From contig JBLHOS010000065.1 in assembly GCA_047623825.1 (NCBI GenBank), forward strand, positions 1 to 16,854: DNA of 16,854 nucleotides. Direction: 5' to 3'. Both the position numbers and the translations under genes were made by a program. The stretch comes from JBLHOS01 sp047623825 (GTDB lineage: Bacteria > Pseudomonadota > Alphaproteobacteria > Rhodobacterales > Rhodobacteraceae). The stretch's first letter is position 1; each line of letters starts with the position of its first letter. Below are positions 1-7,069 of this stretch, piece by piece. The notes below the pieces were generated by a model. That model was not told where the DNA came from, did no database searches, and saw only the letters and a list, made by a program, of their open reading frames with translations.

Positions 1-1241
1 GCGCCAAGCGCGCCGTCAATGACCCGGTGATCGACACTGAGCGTAACGGACATGACGGTTGCCACGGCCAGTTCGCCGTCTTTACCGACAATCGGTTTCT
101 TGATGCCCGCACCGACTGCAAGAATGGCGCCGTGGGGTGGGTTGATAACCGCATCAAAATTGTCGATCCCGAACATCCCTAGATTAGAGATCGCAAAGCT
201 GCCGCCCTGATATTCATGAGGTGCAAGTTTGCGGTCACGGGCGCGGCCGGCAAGGTCTTTCATCTCAGCTGATAGCGCTGATAGCGACTTCATTTCGGCG
301 TCTTTGAGGACCGGAGTGAACAAGCCACCCTCAATGGCCACGGCAACTGCGACGTCAGATGGTTTCAGCTGGAGCGTGCGATCGCCGGCCCAGACAGCAT
401 TTGCGGCAGGGACTGATTGCAGCGCCAGCGCGCAGGCTTTGATGATGAAATCGTTGACACTGAGTTTGACGCCACGACCCTCTAGTTGTTTGTTCAACTG
501 CGAACGGAAGGCGAGAAGCGCATCTAGTTTGATATCCCTGCGTAGATAGAAATGTGGGATTGTCTGTTTGGCCTCCGTCAGACGTGCTGCAATGATTTTG
601 CGCATGCCATCCAGCGGTTTTTCGACATAGTCGCGATCCGCATACATCTTGAGAACAGTTTCGGTACTTGGGCCTGTCGGCATTGCGGACGGTGGTGCGG
701 TCTTTGGGGAGGTGGGCGCGCTGACGGCGATTGTTGCTGGTAGGGCCGCTACACATTCGACGTCCGCTTTGACGATCCGACCATGTGGCCCTGAGCCTTT
801 GATCTGTGTAAGATCGATGCTGCTATTGGCGGCGATCCGGCGTGCTAGTGGTGACGCAAACAGACGAGTTCCATCATTAGCGACTGGTGCTGCCGGGACC
901 GATGCCGTCGTGGCAGGAGCAGCAGCTTGTGTTGCAGCAGGCACGGCGGGTGCTGCAGTAGCTGTGGGTGCTGCAGCACCAATGTCAGACAGACTTTCCC
1001 CGTCCATCAATAAAATTGCGATCGCACTGTTTACGGCGACGCCTTCGGTGCCTTCGGCAATCAATATCTTGCCGATCACGCCTTCATCAACGGCTTCAAA
1101 CTCCATAGTGGCCTTATCGGTTTCAATTTCAGCCAGAAGGTCGCCAGAGCGGACTTCATCGCCTTCTTTGACCAACCATTTAGACAATGTGCCTTCTTCC
1201 ATCGTTGGAGAGAGCGCGGGCATCAGGATTTCTGTTGGCAT
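1..1241 (-). CDS. pdhC: Pyruvate dehydrogenase E2, dihydrolipoamide acetyltransferase (3' end cut by window edge)
   Basis: E2 core of the cytoplasmic pyruvate dehydrogenase complex. It passes the acetyl group from E1 to CoA through a lipoyl-lysine arm. Visible, by my own translation: an N-terminal lipoyl domain (about residues 2-76) with the lipoylation motif ETDKATMEF and Lys43; an Ala/Pro-rich flexible linker; a peripheral subunit-binding domain starting near residue 126 (RLFASPLARRIAA, then GSGPHGRIVKADV); a second Ala/Pro-rich linker; and the catalytic acyltransferase domain. The active-site motif DHRVIDG lies at residues 404-410 (bases 12-32). The frame is open to base 3, so only roughly the last 20-30 residues are missing. 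The ATG at 1241 is 12 bases after the pdhB stop, and its ribosome site (AAGGAGATC) overlaps that stop, so it is the last visible gene of the pdhA-B-C operon. Identification is firm. Confidence 0.96.
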   Translation of the reverse strand, partial: MPTEILMPALSPTMEEGTLSKWLVKEGDEVRSGDLLAEIETDKATMEFEAVDEGVIGKILIAEGTEGVAVNSAIAILLMDGESLSDIGAAAPTATAAPAVPAATQAAAPATTASVPAAPVANDGTRLFASPLARRIAANSSIDLTQIKGSGPHGRIVKADVECVAALPATIAVSAPTSPKTAPPSAMPTGPSTETVLKMYADRDYVEKPLDGMRKIIAARLTEAKQTIPHFYLRRDIKLDALLAFRSQLNKQLEGRGVKLSVNDFIIKACALALQSVPAANAVWAGDRTLQLKPSDVAVAVAIEGGLFTPVLKDAEMKSLSALSAEMKDLAGRARDRKLAPHEYQGGSFAISNLGMFGIDNFDAVINPPHGAILAVGAGIKKPIVGKDGELAVATVMSVTLSVDHRVIDGALG

Positions 1242-1253
1242 CGCTAGATCTCC

Positions 1254-2624
1254 TTAGCGGTAGGTCACGGACTTGACGGCGTCGATGACGTCATCAGTCG
1301 TGAGTAGCGCAAGTTTTTCGAGGTTGGCGGCATAAGGCATGGGAACGTCCTTGCCGGTGCAATTGATCACGGGCGCATCCAACCAGTCAAACGCTTCTTG
1401 CATAAGAACGGACGAGATATGGCCACCAATCGATCCGACCGGGAAGCCCTCTTCAACAGTTACGCAACGGTTGGTCTTCTTGACACTTTCAATAATTGTC
1501 GCGGTATCCATCGGGCGCAATGTGCGCAGATCGATCACCTCAGCAGAAATGCCATCTTCGGCCAGACGATCGGCGGCCTCTAATGCGTAGGTCATGCCGA
1601 TGCCAAAGCTTACAATGGTCACGTCTGTACCTGTACGCCAGATACGGGCTTTGCCGAAGGGGACTGTGTGGTCGTCCACAACGGGCACATCAAAGCTACG
1701 ACCATAGAGAATTTCATTTTCGAGGAAAATCACTGGATTTGGATCGCGGATCGCGGTTTTTAACAGCCCTTTGGCGTCATCTGCCGAATAGGGCATCACG
1801 ACTTTCAAACCTGGAATATGGGTGTACCATGCTGCATAACAATGGCTGTGTTGCGCGCCGACACGGGCAGCGGCCCCGTTTGGCCCGCGGAAAACCATCG
1901 GCGCACCCATTTGGCCGCCGGACATGTACAGTGTTTTGGCCGCAGAGTTGATGATCTGGTCAATCGCCTGCATGGCGAAGTTGAAGGTCATAAATTCAAC
2001 GATCGGACGCACGCCACCAAAAGACGCCCCAACGGCGATCCCAGCAAATCCATGCTCAGTGATTGGGGTATCTATGACGCGTTTCGAACCGAATTCATCC
2101 AGCAGGCCTTGGCTGATTTTATAGGCGCCCTGATATTCGGCCACTTCTTCGCCCATCAAGAACACAGTCTCATCACGGCGCATTTCCTCGGCCATCGCAT
2201 CGCGCAGAGCTTCGCGAACGGTCGTAGATTTCATTTCGGTACCAGCGGGGTATTCCGGCTCAACGACGCGGGGCGCGACTGGCTTTGCGGGTGTCTTTGT
2301 GGCAGCTGACGGCATTGCCTCGACGACGGGTGCTTGCGCGGCGACGGGTGCTGTGGATGCGGTGATCGCACTGGCGTCTTCTCCTTCGTCCAACATGACT
2401 GCGATCGGACTATTTACGGCGACGCCTTCAGTGCCCTCAGCGACTAGGATCTTGCCCATCACACCTTCGTCGACGGCCTCAAATTCCATCGTCGCCTTGT
2501 CGGTCTCGATCTCAGCCAAAATATCACCAGATGAGATAATATCACCCTCTTTGACCAGCCATTTGGCCAGCGTGCCTTCTTCCATTGTGGGGGAGAGGGC
2601 GGGCATTAGAATTTCGGTGGCCAT
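1254..2624 (-). CDS. pdhB: Pyruvate dehydrogenase E1 component, beta subunit with N-terminal lipoyl domain
   Basis: 456 residues. With PdhA it forms the thiamine-diphosphate E1 enzyme that decarboxylates pyruvate. Residues 1-80 are a lipoyl domain (ETDKATMEF, Lys43), followed by an Ala/Pro-rich linker. The E1-beta body starts near residue 133 (STTVREALRDAMAEEM, FLMGEEVAEYQGAYKIS, TPITEHGFAGIAVGA) and ends in the transketolase C-terminal domain (EVIDLRTLRPMD, VEEGFPVGSIGGHI). A lipoyl domain fused to E1-beta is known from alphaproteobacteria and absent from most other E1-beta proteins, so this fusion is normal for the group. The lipoyl domain is nearly the same as that of PdhC. The ATG at 2624 follows GGAGA at suitable distance and lies three bases after the stop of the upstream membrane protein gene. 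Confidence 0.97.
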   Translation of the reverse strand: MATEILMPALSPTMEEGTLAKWLVKEGDIISSGDILAEIETDKATMEFEAVDEGVMGKILVAEGTEGVAVNSPIAVMLDEGEDASAITASTAPVAAQAPVVEAMPSAATKTPAKPVAPRVVEPEYPAGTEMKSTTVREALRDAMAEEMRRDETVFLMGEEVAEYQGAYKISQGLLDEFGSKRVIDTPITEHGFAGIAVGASFGGVRPIVEFMTFNFAMQAIDQIINSAAKTLYMSGGQMGAPMVFRGPNGAAARVGAQHSHCYAAWYTHIPGLKVVMPYSADDAKGLLKTAIRDPNPVIFLENEILYGRSFDVPVVDDHTVPFGKARIWRTGTDVTIVSFGIGMTYALEAADRLAEDGISAEVIDLRTLRPMDTATIIESVKKTNRCVTVEEGFPVGSIGGHISSVLMQEAFDWLDAPVINCTGKDVPMPYAANLEKLALLTTDDVIDAVKSVTYR

Positions 2625-2627
2625 CTA

Positions 2628-2978
2628 TTAAGATCTCCAAATTGAACGGGCGTGCGTCTGGAATATATTGGGGGTCATATCGGTTCCCAATATGTCCAAC
2701 TTAAGACGAAGGCCGATGGCGACGATTACTGCCGCAACGGCAGCAGCAAGGATGAAAACGCCCAAAGTTCCGCCGATGACATATCCTGCCACCAAAGCCA
2801 CGAACCAAAAGGCAGCTGCAACTGCGGAATTGGTGAACATCTGCCACAGCCCCCAGATCACACCTACAACCGGTGTGACCCGCGCGCAGGCCAGCACGAA
2901 CGCTTCTAAGATCAACGCAAAGTTGGTTTGATCCGACCGAAAAACTGCAGGAGAGAGGGGCATAGGTTTCGTACTCAC
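2628..2978 (-). CDS. Small uncharacterised membrane protein inside the pdh operon
   Basis: 116 residues from a GTG that overlaps the pdhA stop in the pattern GTGA, so translation is probably coupled to pdhA. No clear Shine-Dalgarno is seen, and an in-frame ATG at 2963 (starting MPLSPAVF) is a possible alternative start. The protein is strongly hydrophobic, with about three membrane segments: around residues 24-45, 51-67 and 69-90, containing runs such as AAFWFVALVAGYVIGG and VFILAAAVAAVIVAIGL. It ends in a short polar tail. I do not recognise a named family. Placement between pdhA and pdhB, with three bases to pdhB, means it is made together with the complex. Whether it has a role in pyruvate metabolism is unknown. 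The overlap, hydrophobic pattern and tight packing argue that it is a real gene and not a chance frame. Confidence 0.75.
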   Translation of the reverse strand: MSTKPMPLSPAVFRSDQTNFALILEAFVLACARVTPVVGVIWGLWQMFTNSAVAAAFWFVALVAGYVIGGTLGVFILAAAVAAVIVAIGLRLKLDILGTDMTPNIFQTHARSIWRS

Positions 2979-3976
2979 GCGTAGATGTCAGTGTAAAGTT
3001 CTGACAATGCGGGTTCAGGGCTTTCTTTTGAGAACTCAGCAGCCTCATTGACGATGGCCTTGATCTCTTTGTCGATCGCTTTGAGATCATCCTCGGTGGC
3101 GTGATCCCCGGTCAGCAGCAGTTCGCGGATATGCTCAATTGCATCCCGCTCTTCGCGCATTTTCTGAACTTCTTCGCGCGTCCGATATTTGGCCGGGTCC
3201 GACATCGAGTGACCACGGTAGCGATAGGTTTTGACCTCTAGGATGTAGGGGCCATTGCCAGCACGACAGTGCGCGACGGCTTTTTCGCCGGCGGCTTTCA
3301 CAGCCAAAACATCCATACCATCAACTTCCTCGCCCGGAATGCCATAAGCGGCGCCGCGCTGCCACAAAGATGGCGATTTCGTTGATCGTTGAACACTTGT
3401 CCCCATCGCATATTGGTTATTTTCGATCACGAAGATAACCGGAAGCATCCACAGCTCTGCCATGTTGTAGGTCTCGTAGACTTGGCCTTGGTTCGCAGCG
3501 CCATCGCCAAAATAGGCAAATGTCACGTTGTCGTTGCCAAGGTATTTGTCGGCAAAGGCAAGGCCCGCACCGATTGGCACCTGGGCTGCAACAATGCCGT
3601 GGCCGCCGTAGAAATGCTTCTCTTTCGAGAACATATGCATCGAGCCGCCTTTGCCCTTTGAGAAACCGCCCTCGCGACCAGTCAGCTCAGCCATGATCCC
3701 CTTAGGGTCCATGCCGCAGGCCAGCATGTGGCCGTGATCACGGTACGACGTGACGCGTTTGTCACCTTCGCTGGCGGCGGCTTCCAGCCCCACAACGACG
3801 GCTTCTTGGCCGATATAAAGGTGGCAGAACCCGCCGATCAGACCCATGCCGTAAAGTTGGCCAGCCTTCTCTTCGAATCTGCGGATCAGCAGCATTTCAC
3901 GGTAGAATGTGAGAAGCTCGTCTGCAGAAATATTTGGTTTCGCTTCAGATTTAGCAGATGATTTACGTGCGGCCAT
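2975..3976 (-). CDS. pdhA: Pyruvate dehydrogenase E1 component, alpha subunit
   Basis: 333 residues from the ATG at 3976. The start is chosen because GGAGGA lies 9 bases upstream (bases 3986-3991); a longer frame from a GTG at 4051 would begin upstream of the likely promoter. The thiamine-diphosphate motif GDGAANQG is at about residues 157-164, followed by the downstream Asn pair in FVIENNQYAMGTS. The active-site histidines lie in SYRDHGHMLACG (about 77-88). The conserved loop RGHSMSDPAKYRTREE, which in eukaryotic E1 carries the regulatory phosphorylation sites, is also present. Length and motifs match the family. It forms the E1 heterotetramer with PdhB and is the first gene of the pdhA-(membrane protein)-pdhB-pdhC operon, 116 bases after ftsB. 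Confidence 0.97.
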   Translation of the reverse strand: MAARKSSAKSEAKPNISADELLTFYREMLLIRRFEEKAGQLYGMGLIGGFCHLYIGQEAVVVGLEAAASEGDKRVTSYRDHGHMLACGMDPKGIMAELTGREGGFSKGKGGSMHMFSKEKHFYGGHGIVAAQVPIGAGLAFADKYLGNDNVTFAYFGDGAANQGQVYETYNMAELWMLPVIFVIENNQYAMGTSVQRSTKSPSLWQRGAAYGIPGEEVDGMDVLAVKAAGEKAVAHCRAGNGPYILEVKTYRYRGHSMSDPAKYRTREEVQKMREERDAIEHIRELLLTGDHATEDDLKAIDKEIKAIVNEAAEFSKESPEPALSELYTDIYA

Positions 3977-4022
3977 GGAACGTAGTCCTCCGGCAAAAAG
4001 GAGATAGTTTAATATTGAACTG

Positions 4023-4031
4023 TTTATACCA
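4023..4031 (-). promoter_or_regulatory. Candidate extended -10 promoter element for the pdh operon
   Basis: The minus strand reads TGGTATAAA, an extended -10 (TG-n-TATAAA), about 47 bases upstream of the pdhA start. No convincing -35 is seen at 16-18 bases, which is usual for extended -10 promoters. It lies in the only intergenic space ahead of pdhA and would give a leader of about 40 bases. This is pattern recognition only. Confidence 0.35.
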
Positions 4032-4092
4032 GCACGCGCAGGAAAACACACCCCCGGATTTTCGCTAGCATGAATTCAAGCCGATATCACTG

Positions 4093-4386
4093 TTAATCAA
4101 TGATAATTTCGTCTGCCCGCATGTAACCAAGGATTGCCCGTGTCTGTTCGTCTAGAAGATCAAGGTCCAGGTAGTTGTCCGACAGGCGGTGCGTCAGTAC
4201 GGCCATACGGTCAGCTTCGGCGCGCAATAGATCTAAGTCAGCATGGAGAGTATCGATTTCGGCTTCGACTTGAATGCGGTAAAAAAGCCCATAATCGCCC
4301 TGCACGGCCACAAAGGTAAAATAGGCCCCAATCAACATCAAAGCGATCGGGATCATCAGACCGGGGAGTGATCGTGTCTTTTCCAT
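4093..4386 (-). CDS. ftsB: Septum formation initiator family protein (FtsB/DivIC-like)
   Basis: 97 residues. It has a short cytoplasmic N-terminus, one membrane segment (about residues 8-29, PGLMIPIALMLIGAYFTFVA), then a periplasmic coiled coil (about 38-65, with heptad-like Leu/Ala spacing in DTLHADLDLLRAEADRMA). The acidic C-terminal region LDLDLLDEQTRAILGYMRADE is the conserved end of this family. FtsB proteins form the FtsQ-FtsB-FtsL complex that links division-site assembly to septal peptidoglycan synthesis. Size and layout match. Its position just ahead of pdhA is, as I recall, common in alphaproteobacteria and is not a functional link in itself. The ATG at 4386 is preceded by GAGGTGAGA at a slightly long spacing. 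A 6-bp hairpin lies just upstream of the ribosome site. Confidence 0.85.
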   Translation of the reverse strand: MEKTRSLPGLMIPIALMLIGAYFTFVAVQGDYGLFYRIQVEAEIDTLHADLDLLRAEADRMAVLTHRLSDNYLDLDLLDEQTRAILGYMRADEIIID

Positions 4387-4683
4387 GCCAGCGTCTCACC
4401 TCTATCGCCACCTCTGACAGGTGGTTCGCATCAGAATCGCATATCTGGGCCTCAAAGGGAATCCCCTAATCCGATCAGAGGCTTCCGTGCTGTGACGCGC
4501 CTAGCAATTGGCAAGTCGGTGGACTGCAATGAAGGCCCAATCGGCCAGATAATCAGCTGCTTTGACCCAAATCGATTGTTTTCCCCGAAGAAATTTGCAG
4601 AGTAAAAAGGCAATAAAACTTCGAGGACTACGGCGGTCTTACTGGTCCAAATGCTCTTATCTATCGAAGGTCAGATTTTTGCG
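4387..4683. other. Intergenic region between fba and ftsB, no gene seen
   Basis: 297 bases between two co-directional genes. I see no open frame with coding character, no strong terminator after the aldolase stop, and no tRNA-like fold. The only clear structure is the perfect hairpin CCACCT-CTGAC-AGGTGG at 4408-4424. The length suggests that ftsB has its own promoter here, but no -35/-10 pair stood out. Confidence 0.5.
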
Positions 4684-5613
4684 TCACGCCTTACCTTTGT
4701 AGATGTCGACGATTTTATCAAGCATTTCCAACGCTTCAGCGCGCGGTCTTTGGAAACTGTTGCGACCAATGATAGAGCCATTGCCGCCGCCGTCGCGGAT
4801 TGCGCGGGCATCATCAAAGAGTGAATTTTCACCCTTCTTTGCGCCTCCGGAAAAGACGACGAGTCGGCGATTGTTAAAGGCTGCCTGCATACAATGGGCG
4901 ACGCGGGCCGCTTGGCTGGCGATATCGATCTGCTGATCTTCATAGACTTTTTTGGCCTCGGGCAGCATCAGATGATCGGTCGAGAGTTTAATCTTGATAA
5001 TGTGAGCACCCAAAAGGGCCGCAATCTGGGCGGCGTATGCGGCAACATCGATCGCGGTCTCTCCGTCTTTGGTGATGCCCTCACCGCGTGGATAGGACCA
5101 CAGGACAGTTGCCAGTCCCTTGGCGGCGGCCTCATTCCGGATCTCACGAATTTCCTCCATCATAGCGACCGCCATGTCGGAGCCCGGATAGATCGTAAAG
5201 CCGATCGCAGAGCATCCCATGCGCAAGGCGTCGTTCACGTTTGCAGTCACGGCCTGATCTTTGCCAGCCGTGCCCGACATCAGAGAATTGGAGGAGTTAG
5301 CCTTTAGGATCGTAGGGATCTGGCCTGCAAAAGTATCCGCACCCGCTTCTAGCAGTCCCAAAGGGGCGGCATAGGCATTCAGGCCGGCATCAATTGCCAA
5401 TTGGTAGTGATAATGCGGATCGTAGGCGGCTGGATTGTGCGCGAAACTGCGCGCAGGTCCATGCTCAAACCCCTGATCGACGGGCAAGATAACCATCTTG
5501 CCGGTTCCGCTTAATTTACCGGTCATCAATATGCGGCAGAGATTGCCTTTCACACCCGGTGTCTCGCCCTCATAGTTGGACAAGATCCGTTGGACCACAT
5601 CTGTCGCTTTCAT
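4684..5613 (-). CDS. fbaB: Class I fructose-bisphosphate aldolase (FbaB/DhnA type)
   Basis: 309 residues. It reversibly cleaves fructose-1,6-bisphosphate to dihydroxyacetone phosphate and glyceraldehyde-3-phosphate through a lysine Schiff base, with no metal. Recognised from the DeoC/FbaB-type barrel pattern: the N-terminal block MVILPVDQGFEHGPARSF (about 40-57), CSAIGFTIYPGSD (about 134-146), LWSYPRGEGI (about 171-180), and the strand AHIIKIKLSTDH near residues 203-214, where one of the two lysines (207 or 209) should be the Schiff-base residue. The phosphate-binding end follows (VVFSGGAKKGE, GGNGSIIGRNSFQRP). The protein is slightly shorter than E. coli FbaB. The ATG at 5613 follows AAAGG. 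A LacI-type operator and a possible promoter lie upstream, between it and pgk, so it is probably transcribed separately as well as from the gap1-pgk unit. Confidence 0.93.
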   Translation of the reverse strand: MKATDVVQRILSNYEGETPGVKGNLCRILMTGKLSGTGKMVILPVDQGFEHGPARSFAHNPAAYDPHYHYQLAIDAGLNAYAAPLGLLEAGADTFAGQIPTILKANSSNSLMSGTAGKDQAVTANVNDALRMGCSAIGFTIYPGSDMAVAMMEEIREIRNEAAAKGLATVLWSYPRGEGITKDGETAIDVAAYAAQIAALLGAHIIKIKLSTDHLMLPEAKKVYEDQQIDIASQAARVAHCMQAAFNNRRLVVFSGGAKKGENSLFDDARAIRDGGGNGSIIGRNSFQRPRAEALEMLDKIVDIYKGKA

Positions 5614-5648
5614 CCGCTAGAACCTTTTTAGATCATTGGTTAGAGACG

Positions 5649-5677
5649 GGCATAGGCAGCGACGCGCCGACTTGCAA
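5649..5677 (-). promoter_or_regulatory. Candidate promoter of the aldolase gene
   Basis: On the minus strand, TTGCAA (5672-5677) and TATGCC (5649-5654) are separated by exactly 17 bases, and the second element is 36 bases upstream of the start codon. The match to consensus is modest. It gains support from the operator-like palindrome at 5682-5693, immediately upstream of the -35, a position suited to activation. Confidence 0.35.
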
Positions 5678-5681
5678 ATAC

Positions 5682-5693
5682 GTTAGCGCGAAC
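5682..5693. promoter_or_regulatory. LacI-family operator-like palindrome upstream of fbaB (CceR/PckR type)
   Basis: GTTAGCGCGAAC differs at one base from the perfect palindrome GTTAGCGCTAAC and keeps the central CG usual for LacI-family operators. It lies 69 bases upstream of the aldolase start. Similar sites occur ahead of gap1 and gap2 in this window. From memory, the central-carbon regulators CceR (Rhodobacter) and PckR (Sinorhizobium) use a site of this type; I could not check the published matrix. Confidence 0.55.
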
Positions 5694-5707
5694 AGTGCCT
5701 GAGTTTC

Positions 5708-6901
5708 TTAGGAACCCACCGATAGGGCTGCAACTCCGGGCAATTCTTTGCCCTCCATCCATTCCAAAAAGGCGCCACCTGCGGTTGATAGGTAGGAAAA
5801 TTGATCGGCGACACCGGCGGCGTTCAGGGCGGAGACAGTATCGCCGCCGCCTGCCACGGTAATCAGATCACCCGACTTGGTCAGTTGCGCCGCGGCCTGC
5901 GCGACGGCCACGGTTGCAGTATCAAATGGTGGGATCTCAAAGGCACCTAAGGGACCGTTCCAGATCAAGGTCTTAAGGCTACTGAGGCGGGCGATAATCT
6001 CAGCAGTGCTGATTGGCCCTGCATCCAAAACCATCTCAGGTGCGGCCAGTTTGGTTGTCTGGTCTAATGCGGCTACCCGGTAGGGAGCCCCTGCGGCGAA
6101 CGCTTCCGAGATTAGCCCGTCACGCGGCAGGATCACGTCGCATCCAGCTGTCTTCGCTGCTGAGAGAATATCGCGTGCCGTCTGGTGCTGGTCGGCTTCT
6201 TGTAGTGAGCCGCCCAGATCAGCACCCATTGCGGCAATAAATGTATTGGCCATGCCGCCGCCAATGATCAGGACATCCAGCTTGGTGACCAAATTTTGCA
6301 ACAGCTCGATTTTGGTGGAAACCTTGGCACCGCCGACGACTGCGCCGACAGGGCGCAATGGCGTACCAAGTGCGCCTTGTAGCGCGCTCAGCTCTGCCTG
6401 CATCAATCGACCGGCGCAGGCTGGCAGCAGGCGAGCAAGCGCCTCAGTAGAGGCATGGGCCCGGTGCGCTGCCGAAAAGGCATCGTTACAGTAGATATCA
6501 CCCAAGCTTGCCAACCGGGCGGCAAATGCCGGATCGTTCTTTTCTTCACCGGGAGCAAATCGCACATTTTCCAGCAACAAGATCTCACCCGGCGCCATTG
6601 CAGCGACGGCTTGGGCGTAATTTTCGTTGGCAAAGCTGACGGGTTGGCCAAAAGCCTGCTCCAATGCGGGCAAGGTGATGCGCAGAGACATCTCTGGCAC
6701 GACCTGACCCTTGGGCCGACCGAAATGCGCCAAAAGAACGGGCTTGCCGCCCTTGGCCAGAATATCCCTGATGGTTGGCACAATACGCGCGATCCGGGTA
6801 GCGTCTGTGACGCGCTCGCCATCGACCGGGACATTGATATCGACGCGAGTCAAAACGGTTTTCCCGGCTAGATCCAGATCATCAAGGGTATTCCAGGGCA
6901 T
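5708..6901 (-). CDS. pgk: Phosphoglycerate kinase
   Basis: 397 residues. It transfers phosphate between 1,3-bisphosphoglycerate and ADP, the step after GAPDH. Family landmarks: LTRVDINVPVDG near the N-terminus, LLAHFGRPKG (substrate-binding arginine), LLENVRFAPGEEKND, the hinge-side GGAKVSTKIELLQNL, LIWNGPLGAFEIPPFD, and the C-terminal nucleotide loop VAGGGDTVSALN. Length is normal for a bacterial enzyme. The ATG at 6901 is chosen over a frame starting at 7042 because GGAGA lies just upstream of it and because the 47-residue extension is translated from an intergenic repeat and shows no conservation pattern. It lies 168 bases downstream of gap1 in the same direction, so the two are probably co-transcribed. 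Confidence 0.96.
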   Translation of the reverse strand: MPWNTLDDLDLAGKTVLTRVDINVPVDGERVTDATRIARIVPTIRDILAKGGKPVLLAHFGRPKGQVVPEMSLRITLPALEQAFGQPVSFANENYAQAVAAMAPGEILLLENVRFAPGEEKNDPAFAARLASLGDIYCNDAFSAAHRAHASTEALARLLPACAGRLMQAELSALQGALGTPLRPVGAVVGGAKVSTKIELLQNLVTKLDVLIIGGGMANTFIAAMGADLGGSLQEADQHQTARDILSAAKTAGCDVILPRDGLISEAFAAGAPYRVAALDQTTKLAAPEMVLDAGPISTAEIIARLSSLKTLIWNGPLGAFEIPPFDTATVAVAQAAAQLTKSGDLITVAGGGDTVSALNAAGVADQFSYLSTAGGAFLEWMEGKELPGVAALSVGS

Positions 6902-6969
6902 TACGTTCTCCGTGGTATGTCCTGCGCTATTGGTGCGCCTGACCTTCGCCGACGCATCCAACAAGAAAC

Positions 6970-7002
6970 GCCTCCGGCGGGGATAATTAAGGAATAAGGA
7001 AG
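6970..7002 (+). repeat. Dispersed intergenic repeat, copy A
   Basis: Plus strand begins GCCTCCGGCGGGGATAATTA and ends GGAATAAGGAAG. It nearly matches copies at 10673-10705 (inverted) and 15761-15793. It lies between gap1 and pgk and, unlike the other copies, runs against the direction of the gene upstream of it. The GC-rich head can fold into a small hairpin. Read on the minus strand, the head is followed by a T-rich stretch, as in a weak terminator. Confidence 0.7.
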
Positions 7003-7069
7003 CGATGATTTCATCAACACCATACCCATTTTCTTGGGCCAAATATTCAAAAACTGACCCGTTGGACGC

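Noticed and set aside
649..1257. Long plus-strand frames opposite pdhC (and a similar one at 2299-2631 opposite pdhB)
   Set aside because: They are antisense shadows of the lipoyl domains and Ala/Pro linkers; their similarity to each other reflects the duplicated lipoyl domain.
4061..4075. LacI-type operator upstream of pdhA
   Set aside because: Only a CTAGCG core with about five mismatches to the full palindrome; not enough to include in the regulon.
6902..7042. 47-residue N-terminal extension of phosphoglycerate kinase in the same frame
   Set aside because: It is translated through repeat copy A, is not PGK-like, and the ATG at 6901 has its own good ribosome site.
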